Of a stretch of DNA of 64,000 nt, positions 28,828 through 39,192 are shown one piece after another; position 1 is the stretch's first letter, and the number at the start of each line of letters is the position of its first letter. The DNA is from Pseudomonadota bacterium (GTDB lineage: Bacteria > Pseudomonadota > Alphaproteobacteria > UBA8366). Position numbers and translations under genes: made by a program. Below the pieces are notes generated by a model, which made no database searches, was not told where the DNA came from, and saw nothing but the letters and a program-made list of their open reading frames with translations. Location of the stretch: positions 118,573 through 182,572 of the forward strand of contig JAYZAS010000012.1 in NCBI GenBank assembly GCA_036339585.1, given 5' to 3'.

Positions 28828-28850
28828 TTTTCAATAAGCCCCTCTTGTAT

Positions 28851-29285
28851 TTAAGAATATTTCTTCACGCGCTTTTGATGTCTGCCACCTTCAAAGGGCG
28901 TTTGTATAAAGATACTAAGGCAATCGAGAGCTATTTCTATACCTGTGGTTCGAGCACCTAGCGCAAGCACATTAGCATCATTGTGAGCGCGAGCAAAACG
29001 AGCATCGGTTGCCGAATGACACAATGCCGCGCGTACGTGACGATGCCGGTTTGCCGCAATTGATATACCAATCCCGGTTCCACAGATCAGTACACCCCGC
29101 GAAGCCCTTCGCTCAAGCAACGCCAATGCTACTGCGTCTGCAAAATCAGGATAATCGACTGACTCAGTCTTATTGGTGCCCAAATCAAGAACTCCAAATC
29201 CTAGATCTTTCAACCGCACTCCAATTATTGCTTTCATTTCAAAGCCAGCATGATCGGAGGCAATTAGAGTAGTCTCTTTAACCAT
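28851..29285 (-). CDS. rpiB: Ribose-5-phosphate isomerase B
   Basis: Interconverts ribose 5-phosphate and ribulose 5-phosphate; supplies the ribulose 5-phosphate used by RibB. The 144 residues read LIASDHAGFEMKAII, DLGTNKTESVDYPDFA and the active-site loop GVLICGTGIGISIAANRHRHVRAALCH with the catalytic cysteine, then NDANVLALGARTTG. It is first in the long minus-strand run that ends with the FliL-like gene. A LacAB-type isomerase is the only related alternative. Confidence 0.95.
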   Translation of the reverse strand: MVKETTLIASDHAGFEMKAIIGVRLKDLGFGVLDLGTNKTESVDYPDFADAVALALLERRASRGVLICGTGIGISIAANRHRHVRAALCHSATDARFARAHNDANVLALGARTTGIEIALDCLSIFIQTPFEGGRHQKRVKKYS

Positions 29286-29689
29286 TTACTCTTTAACCGT
29301 TTTTATAAAACAACAGCGAGTATTAAATAACTTCAAATTGGATACCACATATCGCGCCGTCTTGCCAATCTAACACAAGGTTTCGTTTAGCAAAACTTCA
29401 AACCTAAAATATTTCTTTTCTTAAGACACAAATATACAGCAAGAATAGTAAAATTTACGCAAGCAACTTAGACGCGAATGTAATAATTGGATTTATTTCT
29501 ACTTTATATTGCGTTGTGTAATAATTTTATTGGTATATGTGGTGCAATACTTCCGAATGAATAATCATTATATCTTATTTCACTTTATTTAAAGTATAGA
29601 AATATATAATATTTATATTCGATATTGACATTCATTTTTTTTTGTGTGAATTATTTAATAATATTAATAAAAACTCAGGAACATGGGTG
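29286..29689. other. AT-rich divergent promoter region of rpiB and mucR
   Basis: Over 400 bases of strikingly AT-rich DNA with many TATAT and T/A runs and no credible reading frame. A plus-strand TTGACA at 29625-29630 is followed by a weak AT-rich -10 area near 29648, a plausible promoter for the MucR gene. MucR/Ros proteins bind AT-rich sites, so autoregulation here is a reasonable guess. Confidence 0.4.
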
Positions 29690-30115
29690 ATGCGCCAACA
29701 AATGATAAATCAAAATGATCAAAAGACTGATATTCTACGCATGACTACTGACGTTGTTTCTGCGTATGTCGGCAATAATACTTTGCCGCCAACTCAATTG
29801 AACGATGTTATTCAAATTGTGTATGGGTCCCTACAAAAACTTGATGGCGGCCAAAAGATCACCGTACGCTCAAAAGCAGCTGTTGCTATCAGAAAATCAA
29901 TCACTCCAGACTACATAGTCTGTTTGGAAGATGGCAAAAGACTGAAAATGTTAAAGCGTCACCTCAGAACAGCTTACGGAATGACACCCCAAGAATACCG
30001 TGCCAAGTGGGGGTTACCTCTTGACTATCCGATGGTTGCCCCAAACTATTCGCGCCAGCGCTCCGCTTTCGCAAAAAAAATTGGTTTAGGCCACACAGCG
30101 GGTACTGTCGTGTAA
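29690..30115 (+). CDS. mucR: MucR/Ros-family transcriptional regulator
   Basis: 141-residue H-NS-like nucleoid regulator from the ATG at 29690 (AGGA nine bases upstream); the frame's TTG at 29642 is less likely. The N-terminal helix TDVVSAYVGNN is followed by AAVAIRKSITPDYIVCLEDG and KRLKMLKRHLRTAYGMTPQEYRAKWGLP. In the Ros zinc finger the second cysteine is D81 and the second histidine position is A95, leaving C78 and H91, so it may work without zinc. This variant occurs in other MucR members. An intrinsic terminator follows. Confidence 0.93.
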   Translation: MRQQMINQNDQKTDILRMTTDVVSAYVGNNTLPPTQLNDVIQIVYGSLQKLDGGQKITVRSKAAVAIRKSITPDYIVCLEDGKRLKMLKRHLRTAYGMTPQEYRAKWGLPLDYPMVAPNYSRQRSAFAKKIGLGHTAGTVV

Positions 30116-30149
30116 TCTTTTCAACGATAATTAGAAAAAAATTCAACCT

Positions 30150-30177
30150 AGCCGATCATCGCGATCGGCTTTTTTTT
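30150..30177 (+). terminator. Intrinsic terminator after mucR
   Basis: AGCCGATC pairs with GATCGGCT around a five-base loop (ATCGC), followed at once by seven T. It lies 35 bases after the mucR stop and 18 before the convergent small gene. On the minus strand the same hairpin is followed by a weaker T run. Confidence 0.85.
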
Positions 30178-30194
30178 AATTGTACAAAAAAATT

Positions 30195-30398
30195 TTAAAT
30201 TGAGCCCTTATCAGCCTTCTTCTTCAAGACGTATTGAAGTTTTTTATGTGCTGCCATTCGAAGGGCCCTGTCGCCGCGTCTTGGGTCTCCCACAATAACG
30301 GCCTCTATACCCGTTCGTGTATCAACCGCCGTCACTTTAACGTATCGACCGGCTCCAATCATTTCAATAATAACACCGTGCTCTTCTTGTTTCGTCAT
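30195..30398 (-). CDS. Small conserved-looking protein, possibly DUF6898 type
   Basis: 67 residues: HGVIIEMIGAGRYVKVTAVD, then TGIEAVIVGDPRRGDRALRMAAHKKLQYVLKKK. The pattern of a strand ending KVTAVD, TGxEAxIVG and a basic helix is one I associate with short alphaproteobacterial proteins of unknown function (DUF6898). That link is from memory and uncertain. It has no signal or membrane segment. It is convergent with mucR and alone on its strand, with 285 empty bases upstream up to the dioxygenase. Confidence 0.6.
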   Translation of the reverse strand: MTKQEEHGVIIEMIGAGRYVKVTAVDTRTGIEAVIVGDPRRGDRALRMAAHKKLQYVLKKKADKGSI

Positions 30399-30641
30399 AA
30401 ATCAGGCTAACATACCAAGGTGTTAAATTTCAAAAAGATCGCATGCAAGTCTGCTCTCTGCCCTGCTTTACATTTGCGCAGCGAATACCTCTAATTGTAT
30501 GAATTTTCGCCCGCCTTAGTTCTAATAAATTATCAAAGAATACAACGGGTGGACCCTTGGCATTCCGAGATTTTATCGATAATGGTATACGACATTAAAT
30601 TACACTTTGTGTTTTAATAACATACAGCAGAGTCCAAACTA

Positions 30642-30670
30642 GCAGAGTACACATAGAACGGCTACTCTGC
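30642..30670. terminator. Perfect 8-base hairpin downstream of the dioxygenase gene
   Basis: GCAGAGTA (30642-30649) pairs with TACTCTGC (30663-30670) across a 13-base loop. It begins 14 bases beyond the minus-strand dioxygenase stop. No T run follows, so termination is uncertain. A related GCAGAGT lies just before it at about 30627. Confidence 0.35.
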
Positions 30671-30683
30671 ATAATAAATGCAT

Positions 30684-31724
30684 CTACAACCTTTTAGTTA
30701 CACCACCACGTCCACCAGTATTAAGTCTATCAGCATACTCAGGTGCTAGTGGACGACCATTTGGAATATTTACCCACAAACGTAATAAGAGTCGACGTTT
30801 CTCAGCCTCTTCAAAATCTACGAACTGCCCCCGGCTGTGAACTGTTGTGTGATTATTTAGAAGCTGAATGTCTCCAGGCTCAAATAGCATTCGCAAAAGA
30901 AATTTATCGGATAAAGCAATTTCCTCAAATAAACCTATCGCTTCCTGCTGTAATTCCGTTAATTTTTCGCCTGCACGTTTAGCCCCAAGCTCAATTTGTT
31001 GCTTATTAAATCTACATGAGAGCAATCCCTCGTACCAACTGTAGACTGGGATACGATTATTAGTAAGTTCGCCAGCGGTGCGCCCCTTACCAATAAGGTC
31101 GTACCGAAATCCAGCTAATAAGGGCTCTAACAAGTCAGGGCGCTCCGACCGTATTTCATTGTAGACAGCCAATGACGAGGAAATCCAACTCTCTCCACCT
31201 TTTTTAGCTGGACGCACACACATAAGACCAACAACATCCGATGAATCCGAATGAGGTGGTAAGAATGCACTGGTTCGATGACCACGAACACCCTGCTCAT
31301 AGTATCCACCTTTGACAAATTTTCCACCTTCCATATCGGTGACCCGCCCCAACAACTCACCTTGACTGTTTTGGGAAATGATTTCGCCAAGATGTGTTCC
31401 AAGGCCCCAGTACAAAACTGATAATTGATCCAGAGAATAATCTGAGACGTTTAATCCCCGCAATAATGCGAAACCACGACCATACTCTATCTCCTTAAGC
31501 AGACTGGCAATTTTTGGAGCAAGAGTAGGAAGCGGAAAGTCACTTTGCCTAAATTCAAGCGGCGAGATACCCCGTTCATGTAATTTCAAAGTAGCGGTAT
31601 TGAGCTCTTTGAGATCCACCTCACTCAGGTTAATGATCCAAGACCTATCTATCTCCATATCATCCGCAGTCCATACAGCAGGGCTTTCTGCCCTTGGCGG
31701 TATCTTGTCCGTCATGTAAAGCAA
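30684..31724 (-). CDS. TauD/TfdA-type Fe(II)/2-oxoglutarate dioxygenase, substrate unknown
   Basis: 346 residues. The iron-binding triad is visible: HSD in FLPPHSDSSDVVGLMCV, and the distal His in LLNNHTTVHSRGQFVDFE, followed by RRLLLRLWVN with the 2-oxoglutarate-binding arginine. GRGFALLRGLNV near residue 85 is typical of the TauD/gamma-butyrobetaine hydroxylase group. No sulfonate or carnitine transporter is nearby, so the substrate cannot be named. Starts at Met1 and Met4 are both possible. It stands as a single gene. Confidence 0.85.
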   Translation of the reverse strand: MLYMTDKIPPRAESPAVWTADDMEIDRSWIINLSEVDLKELNTATLKLHERGISPLEFRQSDFPLPTLAPKIASLLKEIEYGRGFALLRGLNVSDYSLDQLSVLYWGLGTHLGEIISQNSQGELLGRVTDMEGGKFVKGGYYEQGVRGHRTSAFLPPHSDSSDVVGLMCVRPAKKGGESWISSSLAVYNEIRSERPDLLEPLLAGFRYDLIGKGRTAGELTNNRIPVYSWYEGLLSCRFNKQQIELGAKRAGEKLTELQQEAIGLFEEIALSDKFLLRMLFEPGDIQLLNNHTTVHSRGQFVDFEEAEKRRLLLRLWVNIPNGRPLAPEYADRLNTGGRGGVTKRL

Positions 31725-32155
31725 CCCTCTATATTACTTTCCTGAGTTATATTTTACTAATTACATAATTTAAAACAACAAAATGCCGCACCACGATAAA
31801 AGCAAAAGCCTCGAACGATCATTTTAACGGTCGGTAATCTTGGTAATTGAAAAATTCGTTCTGACTTATTTTGCTCTAGATGCTCTAGGATTGATTTGAA
31901 TAATTTGCAGAAAAGAAAGCTTACAAAGAAAGGTATAATAAATACAATTGGTGCCCTTACATATTTCTGTTATCCACGACATTCACTGTGTTCAGATGCA
32001 CAACAAAGAACTCAGTTAAATCTTGCAAAATAAATTTTAAATGATGTGTCTCAACTTTTTCCCTTCAAGCGCTACTAGACCCCGACATACACTTGACAGC
32101 GAACGTTACCGATAGTCTTCTCGACACCACGCACAGAAAAACTAAGGAGATCGTC
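31725..32155. other. Divergent intergenic region upstream of metY
   Basis: About 430 bases without a credible gene. A TATAAT lies at 31934-31939 without a good -35 box, and CTCTAGATGCTCTAGG gives a short direct repeat near 31872. I searched for the SAM-II core pattern expected before some alphaproteobacterial metY genes and did not find it. Confidence 0.4.
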
Positions 32156-33454
32156 ATGCCCCATCACTCAAAAAATCCTGAAACAGTTGCTTTACACGCA
32201 GGCTATCGATCCGACCCTACTACGGGAGCTGTTGCGGTGCCTATTTACCAAACCACTAGCTATCAATTTGATAATACGGAACATGCATCAAATTTATTTG
32301 CGCTAAAAGAGTTGGGTAATATTTACACTCGAATAATGAATCCAACGACAGATGTGCTCGAACAGCGCGTGGCAGCACTAGAGGGAGGAGCCGCCTCCTT
32401 AGCATTAGGATCGGGCCAGTCCGCCTCTGCGTTAGCCATTCAAAACATTGCTCAAGTCGGCGATAACATTATTAGCTCGACCGACCTTTACGGAGGGACT
32501 TGGAACCTATTTGCCAATACACTCAGCACAATGGGGATAGAAGTTCGCTTCGTTGATCCAAAGGATCCGCAAGCTTTTGCGCGTGCAACCGATGAAAAAA
32601 CGAGGGCCTATTACGCAGAAACATTGCCGAATCCGAAACTCTGTGTTTTTCCGATAACAGAAGTAGCAGAAATTGGAAATAAGTATGGGGTACCTTTGAT
32701 AATGGATAATACTGCATGCCCCGTTTTATGTAGGCCATTTGATCACGGCGCTTCAATAATTGTTTACTCCACGACAAAATATATTGGTGGCCACGGCACC
32801 TCAATCGGCGGCCTGGTTGTTGATAGCGGTAATTTTGATTGGGAAGCTAACGCTGATCGCTTCCCGATGTTAAACAAACCAGACCCCTCGTATCACGGCG
32901 CTGTGTGGACTGAAGCAGTCAAACCACTTGGGCCTATCGCTTATATTTTGAAGATGCGAGTAACATTGCTTCGCGATCTTGGCGCTGCAATGAGTCCATT
33001 TAATGCTTTTATGTTTCTCCAAGGGCTTGAAACTGTTGCACTTCGTATTCGTGAACATTCAAAAAACGCAGCAATGGTCGCGGATTTTCTTCAATCTCAC
33101 AAAGAGGTTGCAAATGTTATCTACCCTACGCACCACACCGATAAGGTGCAGCTAGAACGAACCAAAAAATATCTCTCGGGCGGCAATGGAGGACTCGTAG
33201 GATTTGAACTTAAGCGCGGCGCAGAGGGAGGTCGGGCCTTTATAGATGCTCTCGAGATGCATTATCATGTCGCTAATATTGGAGATGCTCGCTCACTCGC
33301 AATACATCCAGCAACAACTACCCATTCACAATTAACGTCTGAGGACCAGATTGCAAGCGGCGTTACAGAAGGCTATGTGCGTTTGTCTGTAGGAATTGAG
33401 CACATAGATGACATAATAAAAGATCTTGCCAATGCCCTTGCGAAGATGTCCTGA
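32156..33454 (+). CDS. metY: O-acetylhomoserine aminocarboxypropyltransferase (sulfhydrylase)
   Basis: PLP enzyme that makes homocysteine from O-acetylhomoserine and sulfide. From the ATG at 32156, with AAGGAG six bases upstream, it is 432 residues long. Key parts are ETVALHAGYRSDPTTGAVAVP, YTRIMNPTTDVLEQRVAALEGG, DNTACP and the PLP lysine K208 in YSTTKYIGGHG. The insert of about 50 residues around VDSGNFDWEAN to AYILKMRVTLLRDLGA marks MetY rather than MetB/MetZ. The TTG at 32093 in the same frame was rejected. Confidence 0.93.
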   Translation: MPHHSKNPETVALHAGYRSDPTTGAVAVPIYQTTSYQFDNTEHASNLFALKELGNIYTRIMNPTTDVLEQRVAALEGGAASLALGSGQSASALAIQNIAQVGDNIISSTDLYGGTWNLFANTLSTMGIEVRFVDPKDPQAFARATDEKTRAYYAETLPNPKLCVFPITEVAEIGNKYGVPLIMDNTACPVLCRPFDHGASIIVYSTTKYIGGHGTSIGGLVVDSGNFDWEANADRFPMLNKPDPSYHGAVWTEAVKPLGPIAYILKMRVTLLRDLGAAMSPFNAFMFLQGLETVALRIREHSKNAAMVADFLQSHKEVANVIYPTHHTDKVQLERTKKYLSGGNGGLVGFELKRGAEGGRAFIDALEMHYHVANIGDARSLAIHPATTTHSQLTSEDQIASGVTEGYVRLSVGIEHIDDIIKDLANALAKMS

Positions 33455-34573
<1,119 letters not shown>

Positions 34574-34632
34574 CGGAAGTGGGCCAAAATACTGACTTTA
34601 GACTTTGTGATAATGACAGAATTGAGAAATAG

Positions 34633-35415
34633 CTATTTATTTCTGTTTACAAAGGCCGTCATTAGAGACCGGGGCTCATCAGTGGAGTAACATCCCGCTA
34701 TCGCTTGGATTCCAACTTTCGCAGCATCTGTAAATGCCATTCTCTCCCAATTATTAATGAGTGCTTTCTGCACACGTATAGCATTTGGGCCACAAAGTAG
34801 CAGCGAATCTGTCCATTCCCCGACAGCTTTGTCGAGCTCAGCAAAAGGGACAATTTTATGCAAAAATCCATAGTCATGGGCTTTTGCGGCGGTGATATGA
34901 TCGCCAGTAAGAACTAGTTCGACCGTCCTTCCCCAACCAATCAAACGTGGCAACAAACAAGCTTCCATTCCTGATGGAATCCCAAATCGCGTCTCGGGCA
35001 TGCCATATTTGCCATGATCTGCTCCCACACGCATATCTGCAGCTGCCGCAATTTCCATTCCAGACCCAAAACAGTGACCATTTATACGCGCTATAACCGG
35101 AACAGGAAACGTTCTGACAGCGTCACATGCGTAATGTGTGAGTGTAGAGGAGCGTTCGCCTTGAATAGAATCATAGTGTCGCATTTCATCTAGATTACTG
35201 CCACCAACAAACGCCTTATTACCTTCGCCAGTAAGTACGAGTATCCGAAGTGAATCATCGTGCTTGAGCTCGGCCATGATATCTACAAACCGCTGTTTTC
35301 CGGCAAGACCCAATGCATTCCGCTTTTTTGGGTTGTTAAAGGTCACGCAAGCAATTCTACCAAGTCCACCCTTATCTAAAAATTCTACCTTAACCAAATC
35401 ATCTAAGTTTGCCAT
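34633..35415 (-). CDS. Enoyl-CoA hydratase/isomerase-family (crotonase) protein
   Basis: 260 residues with the crotonase fold: RIACVTFNNPKKRNALG, AFVGGSNLDEMR (first oxyanion segment), ARINGHCFGSGMEIAAAADMRVGA (second oxyanion segment) and YGMPETRFGIPSGMEACLLPRLIG. The glutamate of the MPETRFG motif is kept; the position of a second catalytic glutamate reads SGMEA. Could be a 2-enoyl-CoA hydratase or another crotonase; the substrate cannot be named. It is convergent with hemB and divergent from the acylase gene. Confidence 0.87.
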   Translation of the reverse strand: MANLDDLVKVEFLDKGGLGRIACVTFNNPKKRNALGLAGKQRFVDIMAELKHDDSLRILVLTGEGNKAFVGGSNLDEMRHYDSIQGERSSTLTHYACDAVRTFPVPVIARINGHCFGSGMEIAAAADMRVGADHGKYGMPETRFGIPSGMEACLLPRLIGWGRTVELVLTGDHITAAKAHDYGFLHKIVPFAELDKAVGEWTDSLLLCGPNAIRVQKALINNWERMAFTDAAKVGIQAIAGCYSTDEPRSLMTAFVNRNK

Positions 35416-35516
35416 ATCAACACCTTAATAATTTCATTCGAATACCAACTTTATTAAATAGCTTTCGCGTCTATAGTAGCGTCGAATATTGACACATTGC
35501 CAGCATAAGAAATCAA

Positions 35517-37910
35517 ATGATAAAATTTAAAAGTTCCCAGAAGATCAAACGTTTTGTCACACGTGGCCTTATTATATTGATCACTTTTTCTCTGTTTTTG
35601 GTTTTCGGTGCATTTATTTGGTTGAGGGGCTCACTGCCCACCATAAACGGTACATTCCTCTCAAAAACTGTTTCTCAACCTGTAGAGATCATCCGGGATA
35701 AAAATGCCGTTCCTCATATCTTTGCTAAGAATGAGAAAGACGCTTTCTTTGCTCTGGGTCTCACCCACGCTCAAGACAGACTTTGGCAAATGGAGCTTAT
35801 GCGTCGTACAGGTTCAGGCCGCCTTTCCGAGATTCTTGGCCATTCGGCATTACAATTTGATAAATATACTAGAACTTTAGGGTTTTATAAAACCGCACAA
35901 GATCGTGTTGGATCTCTTCCCCCAAAGTTATACCAACATATGACCGCCTATGTCGCAGGGATAAATTACCATATAAATAATCATCGGGGGCCACTTTCTC
36001 CAGAGTTTGTCATGTTACGACACCGACCTGAACCGTGGTCGATAGCAGACAGCTTGGTTTGGTCCTGTATGATGGCTTTCCAACTATCACAGAATTGGTG
36101 GCAAGAATTGTTACGGCTGCGATTGAGTGAGAAGTTCAACAAGCCTCAAATAGAAGATTTTTGGCCACGCTCTAATACCAGCAAAGCAACACTTAATCTC
36201 ACAAAAACAATATTTCCTAACAGCACTCGGTTGAAAAACGTGGTGCCAGAAATGTTAATCCCGCACCCTGCATCAAATGCATGGGTCGTTTCGGGTATGC
36301 GTACCGACACGGGAAAACCGATTCTTGCCAACGATCCTCATTTGGCATTTAGCGCCCCCTCACTCTGGTATCTAGCCCGAATAATTACACCCAATACTGA
36401 GGTTGTGGGTGCCACAGTTCCAGGGGCGCCAATTACAATTATAGGTCACAATAAAAATATTGCTTGGGGGCTTACAACTGCAGGAGGAGACACACAAGAC
36501 CTGTTTATTGAAACACTCATCCCAGGTCACCGTGACATGTATATGACACCGCAAGGTGCTCGTGTATTCGATATCCGGAAAGAGCAGATAAAAATAAGAG
36601 GCCAAACTCCAATAGACATTAAAGTACGCTCTAGCCGTAACGGAATTATTATCTCTGATATTGTACCCACAAGGAAATTACTGCCCCATGGTCAAGTGCT
36701 AGCCCTAAGAAGCACACATATCCGAAAAAGCGACCGCACATATGAGGCGATGTGGCAAATTAACAGAGCACGTAATTGGGATGATTTCAAAACAGCAACA
36801 GACCTTTTTCACAGTCCGCATCAGAATATCTTCTTTGCAGACCGAAAAGGGGATATAGGCATGATATCATCAGGCATAATTCCAATTAGAAACGGCTGGG
36901 ATGGACGATGGCCGGCTGACGGAAAAACTCTCGAGAGCACATGGATTGGCACAGTTCCTTTTGATAGCTTGCCACAGCGCAAAAATCCTCCTTCTGGTTT
37001 TCTAGGCAACGCCAACAATCGACTAGTGTCAGAAAACCCTAAACATATCATCACAAAGGATTGGGATGCTCCATACCGTGCGGAAAGATTGCACCAATTA
37101 GCGCAGGTTTCCCAAGCGCACACGTTGGATACTAGTGCAGCGTGGCAAATGGATACCTATTCATCTGCAGCTGCTAAATTACTGCCGCTCATGCTAGCTA
37201 AACTTCCCAATGACTTAATGAACAATAAAGCTATCAAAATCCTTAAAAATTGGGATTTTCACATGCGACGTAACAGTAGCGCACCACTCATATACAATAC
37301 TTGGGTCAGAAATTTCATGGTGCATTTGATGCGGCCTTTTGACTTAATGGACATGGGGCCAAAGCCCAACTTCCTTATCCTTGTGCTTTCACAAAAGCCT
37401 ATCTGGTGCAACGTGCAAACGACCACTATTAAGGTCGAAAATTGCTCTGAAGCGCTGGAAAAGAGTTTCAGCCTTACGATGAAACAACTCATAAAACAAC
37501 ACGGCAATAATGCCTATCAATGGCGGTGGGGTACCAAACACAAAGCTTTTTTCAAACACAGAATATTTGATCAAGTCCCCCTGCTGAGAAACTTTGCTAA
37601 TCTTGAAATTAGCACAAGTGGCGGAGATCATACGTTGAACAGAGGACAAACCAATTTTAACAACGATGCTTCGGATTCATTTTTGCACAGGCACGGCGCT
37701 GGATTTCGGGCTATTTACGACTTGAGCAAGTTGAGTCAAAGCAGGTTTATTACTGCAACAGGACAATCCGGAAATATTTTCTCAAGGCATTACAGCAACT
37801 TCAATAGGAAATGGCGAGATGGCTTATATATAAATATTTCTGGCACACGTAACACGTTAAGAAAAAGTGCAGTTGGATTGTTACGTCTTAATCCCGTAAT
37901 ACAAAGCTAA
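35517..37910 (+). CDS. Penicillin-acylase-family N-terminal-nucleophile hydrolase
   Basis: 797-residue exported enzyme. An N-terminal membrane anchor or signal (about 16-36) is followed by the alpha chain and then the self-cleavage site with nucleophile S253 in HPASNAWVV. Further family marks are GLTHAQDRLWQMELMRRTGSGRLSEILG, ILANDPHLAFSAPSLWYLARI and GVPGAP-like VPGAPITIIGHNKNIAWGLT. Members act on penicillins, acyl-homoserine lactones or other acyl amides; the substrate cannot be told from sequence. No quorum-sensing genes lie nearby. Confidence 0.88.
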   Translation: MIKFKSSQKIKRFVTRGLIILITFSLFLVFGAFIWLRGSLPTINGTFLSKTVSQPVEIIRDKNAVPHIFAKNEKDAFFALGLTHAQDRLWQMELMRRTGSGRLSEILGHSALQFDKYTRTLGFYKTAQDRVGSLPPKLYQHMTAYVAGINYHINNHRGPLSPEFVMLRHRPEPWSIADSLVWSCMMAFQLSQNWWQELLRLRLSEKFNKPQIEDFWPRSNTSKATLNLTKTIFPNSTRLKNVVPEMLIPHPASNAWVVSGMRTDTGKPILANDPHLAFSAPSLWYLARIITPNTEVVGATVPGAPITIIGHNKNIAWGLTTAGGDTQDLFIETLIPGHRDMYMTPQGARVFDIRKEQIKIRGQTPIDIKVRSSRNGIIISDIVPTRKLLPHGQVLALRSTHIRKSDRTYEAMWQINRARNWDDFKTATDLFHSPHQNIFFADRKGDIGMISSGIIPIRNGWDGRWPADGKTLESTWIGTVPFDSLPQRKNPPSGFLGNANNRLVSENPKHIITKDWDAPYRAERLHQLAQVSQAHTLDTSAAWQMDTYSSAAAKLLPLMLAKLPNDLMNNKAIKILKNWDFHMRRNSSAPLIYNTWVRNFMVHLMRPFDLMDMGPKPNFLILVLSQKPIWCNVQTTTIKVENCSEALEKSFSLTMKQLIKQHGNNAYQWRWGTKHKAFFKHRIFDQVPLLRNFANLEISTSGGDHTLNRGQTNFNNDASDSFLHRHGAGFRAIYDLSKLSQSRFITATGQSGNIFSRHYSNFNRKWRDGLYINISGTRNTLRKSAVGLLRLNPVIQS

Positions 37911-38291
37911 GGACATTTTAAACAGCATACGAATCAACTCGATTTATTTTGTGCATTCCAAACACTTATTTGGTGTTGCTAAATTAGCAGGTTGCAACAG
38001 ACATGAAAAACTAGATTTTTCCATGGAAGTCCTAAGAGCCTCCCTATATGCTTTGCCCACTAGGAAAAGGATGAAATTTATTTAGCAACCGCAGGATCAG
38101 AGCCACATTGGAGCCTTAATAAACATAAATATCAGAGAAATTGTGAGTCTTTGTTCTCTGGGATTATAGTCTTCGCACAACAGGAGTTATATAACCTGCC
38201 ATATTTTCTAAATTGCGTAGTAGACAATATCAGCGCTTTTTCCTTACATTGATACCTGATTAAATAATCTCCCACTGCGGATAGGGCTACA
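37911..38291. other. Intergenic region before motA
   Basis: 380 bases with no credible gene. CAGAGAA pairs with TTCTCTG across 14 bases near 38132-38160, without a T run. The motA ATG is preceded by ATAGGG. I see no tRNA or known RNA; a 6S-like fold was considered and not supported. Confidence 0.4.
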
Positions 38292-39152
38292 ATGCTTATT
38301 ATAATAGGAACTGTGTTTGTTACTCTCTGCGTAATCGGAGGTTACATGGCGTTAGGCGGCAAACTCGCCGTCTTAAACCAACCATTTGAGTTAGTCATTA
38401 TCGGTGGAGCAGGAGTTGGCGCCTTTATCATTGCCAATCCACCTGCGGTACTGAAGAGAACACTAAGTGCTTTCGCGCAGACACTTTCAGGACCAAAATT
38501 TAAGAAAAAAGATTACGTTGAGTTATTATCGTTGCTCTTTCAAGTTCTTCGGCTGGCTAAAACAAAAGGTATGCTAGCATTAGAGGCACATGTGGATGCG
38601 CCTGAGAGTTCAGATTTATTTAAAGAGTTCCCGGGCGTTATGGCTAATCATCATGCTCTTGAATTTATGTGCGACTATCTAAGACTAATGACCTTAGGTA
38701 CTGACAATCCCCTTGAAGTTGAAACATTGATGGATCAAGAGCTTGATGTACACCATTTAGAAGTACACCGCGTTAGCCACGCCGTTAATGTTATGGCGGA
38801 ATCTTTCCCTGGTTTGGGTATTGTAGCCGCCGTTTTGGGCGTAATCAAAACCATGGGCTCAATTACCGAACCGCCTGAGGTATTAGGTGGCCTTATCGCT
38901 GCAGCGTTGGTGGGAACATTTCTCGGTATTCTGCTTTGTTATGGTTATTTTGGCCCGATTGCAAATGCAATTAAGGGCAATGATGAAGAAGATCACCAAT
39001 ACTTTGTTGTAATGAAAGTAGCAATGCTTGCACATTTGCAAGGATATGCGCCTGCCGTGTCAGTTGAGTTTGCTCGTAAAACGCTCATGAGTGGAGTGCG
39101 ACCAACATTCTCGGAACTAGAGGAAGAAGTGAACAAACTAGAGCCCATTTAA
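38292..39152 (+). CDS. motA: Flagellar stator protein MotA
   Basis: 286-residue inner-membrane proton channel subunit. It has four predicted helices (about 1-21, 30-50, 168-190 and 198-222), with a large cytoplasmic loop containing the charged rotor-contact stretch FKKKDYVELLSLLFQVLRLAKTKGMLALEAHV. The conserved helix 3-4 region reads FPGLGIVAAVLGVIKTMG and GGLIAAALVGTFLGILLCYG. The next two genes encode MotB-type partners. It is evidence for motility; no other flagellar genes are in the window. Confidence 0.95.
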   Translation: MLIIIGTVFVTLCVIGGYMALGGKLAVLNQPFELVIIGGAGVGAFIIANPPAVLKRTLSAFAQTLSGPKFKKKDYVELLSLLFQVLRLAKTKGMLALEAHVDAPESSDLFKEFPGVMANHHALEFMCDYLRLMTLGTDNPLEVETLMDQELDVHHLEVHRVSHAVNVMAESFPGLGIVAAVLGVIKTMGSITEPPEVLGGLIAAALVGTFLGILLCYGYFGPIANAIKGNDEEDHQYFVVMKVAMLAHLQGYAPAVSVEFARKTLMSGVRPTFSELEEEVNKLEPI

Positions 39153-39192
39153 CTGATCTTTTAAGAACATTAAAGGAAGTATTGTCAAAGCC

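Noticed and set aside
31725..32155. SAM-II riboswitch before metY
   Set aside because: Neither the characteristic stem nor the AGCTAAAAAGG-like element is present; the strong AAGGAG stands without such structure.
37911..38291. 6S-like or other structured RNA
   Set aside because: Only one short hairpin; no long interrupted helix with a central bubble.
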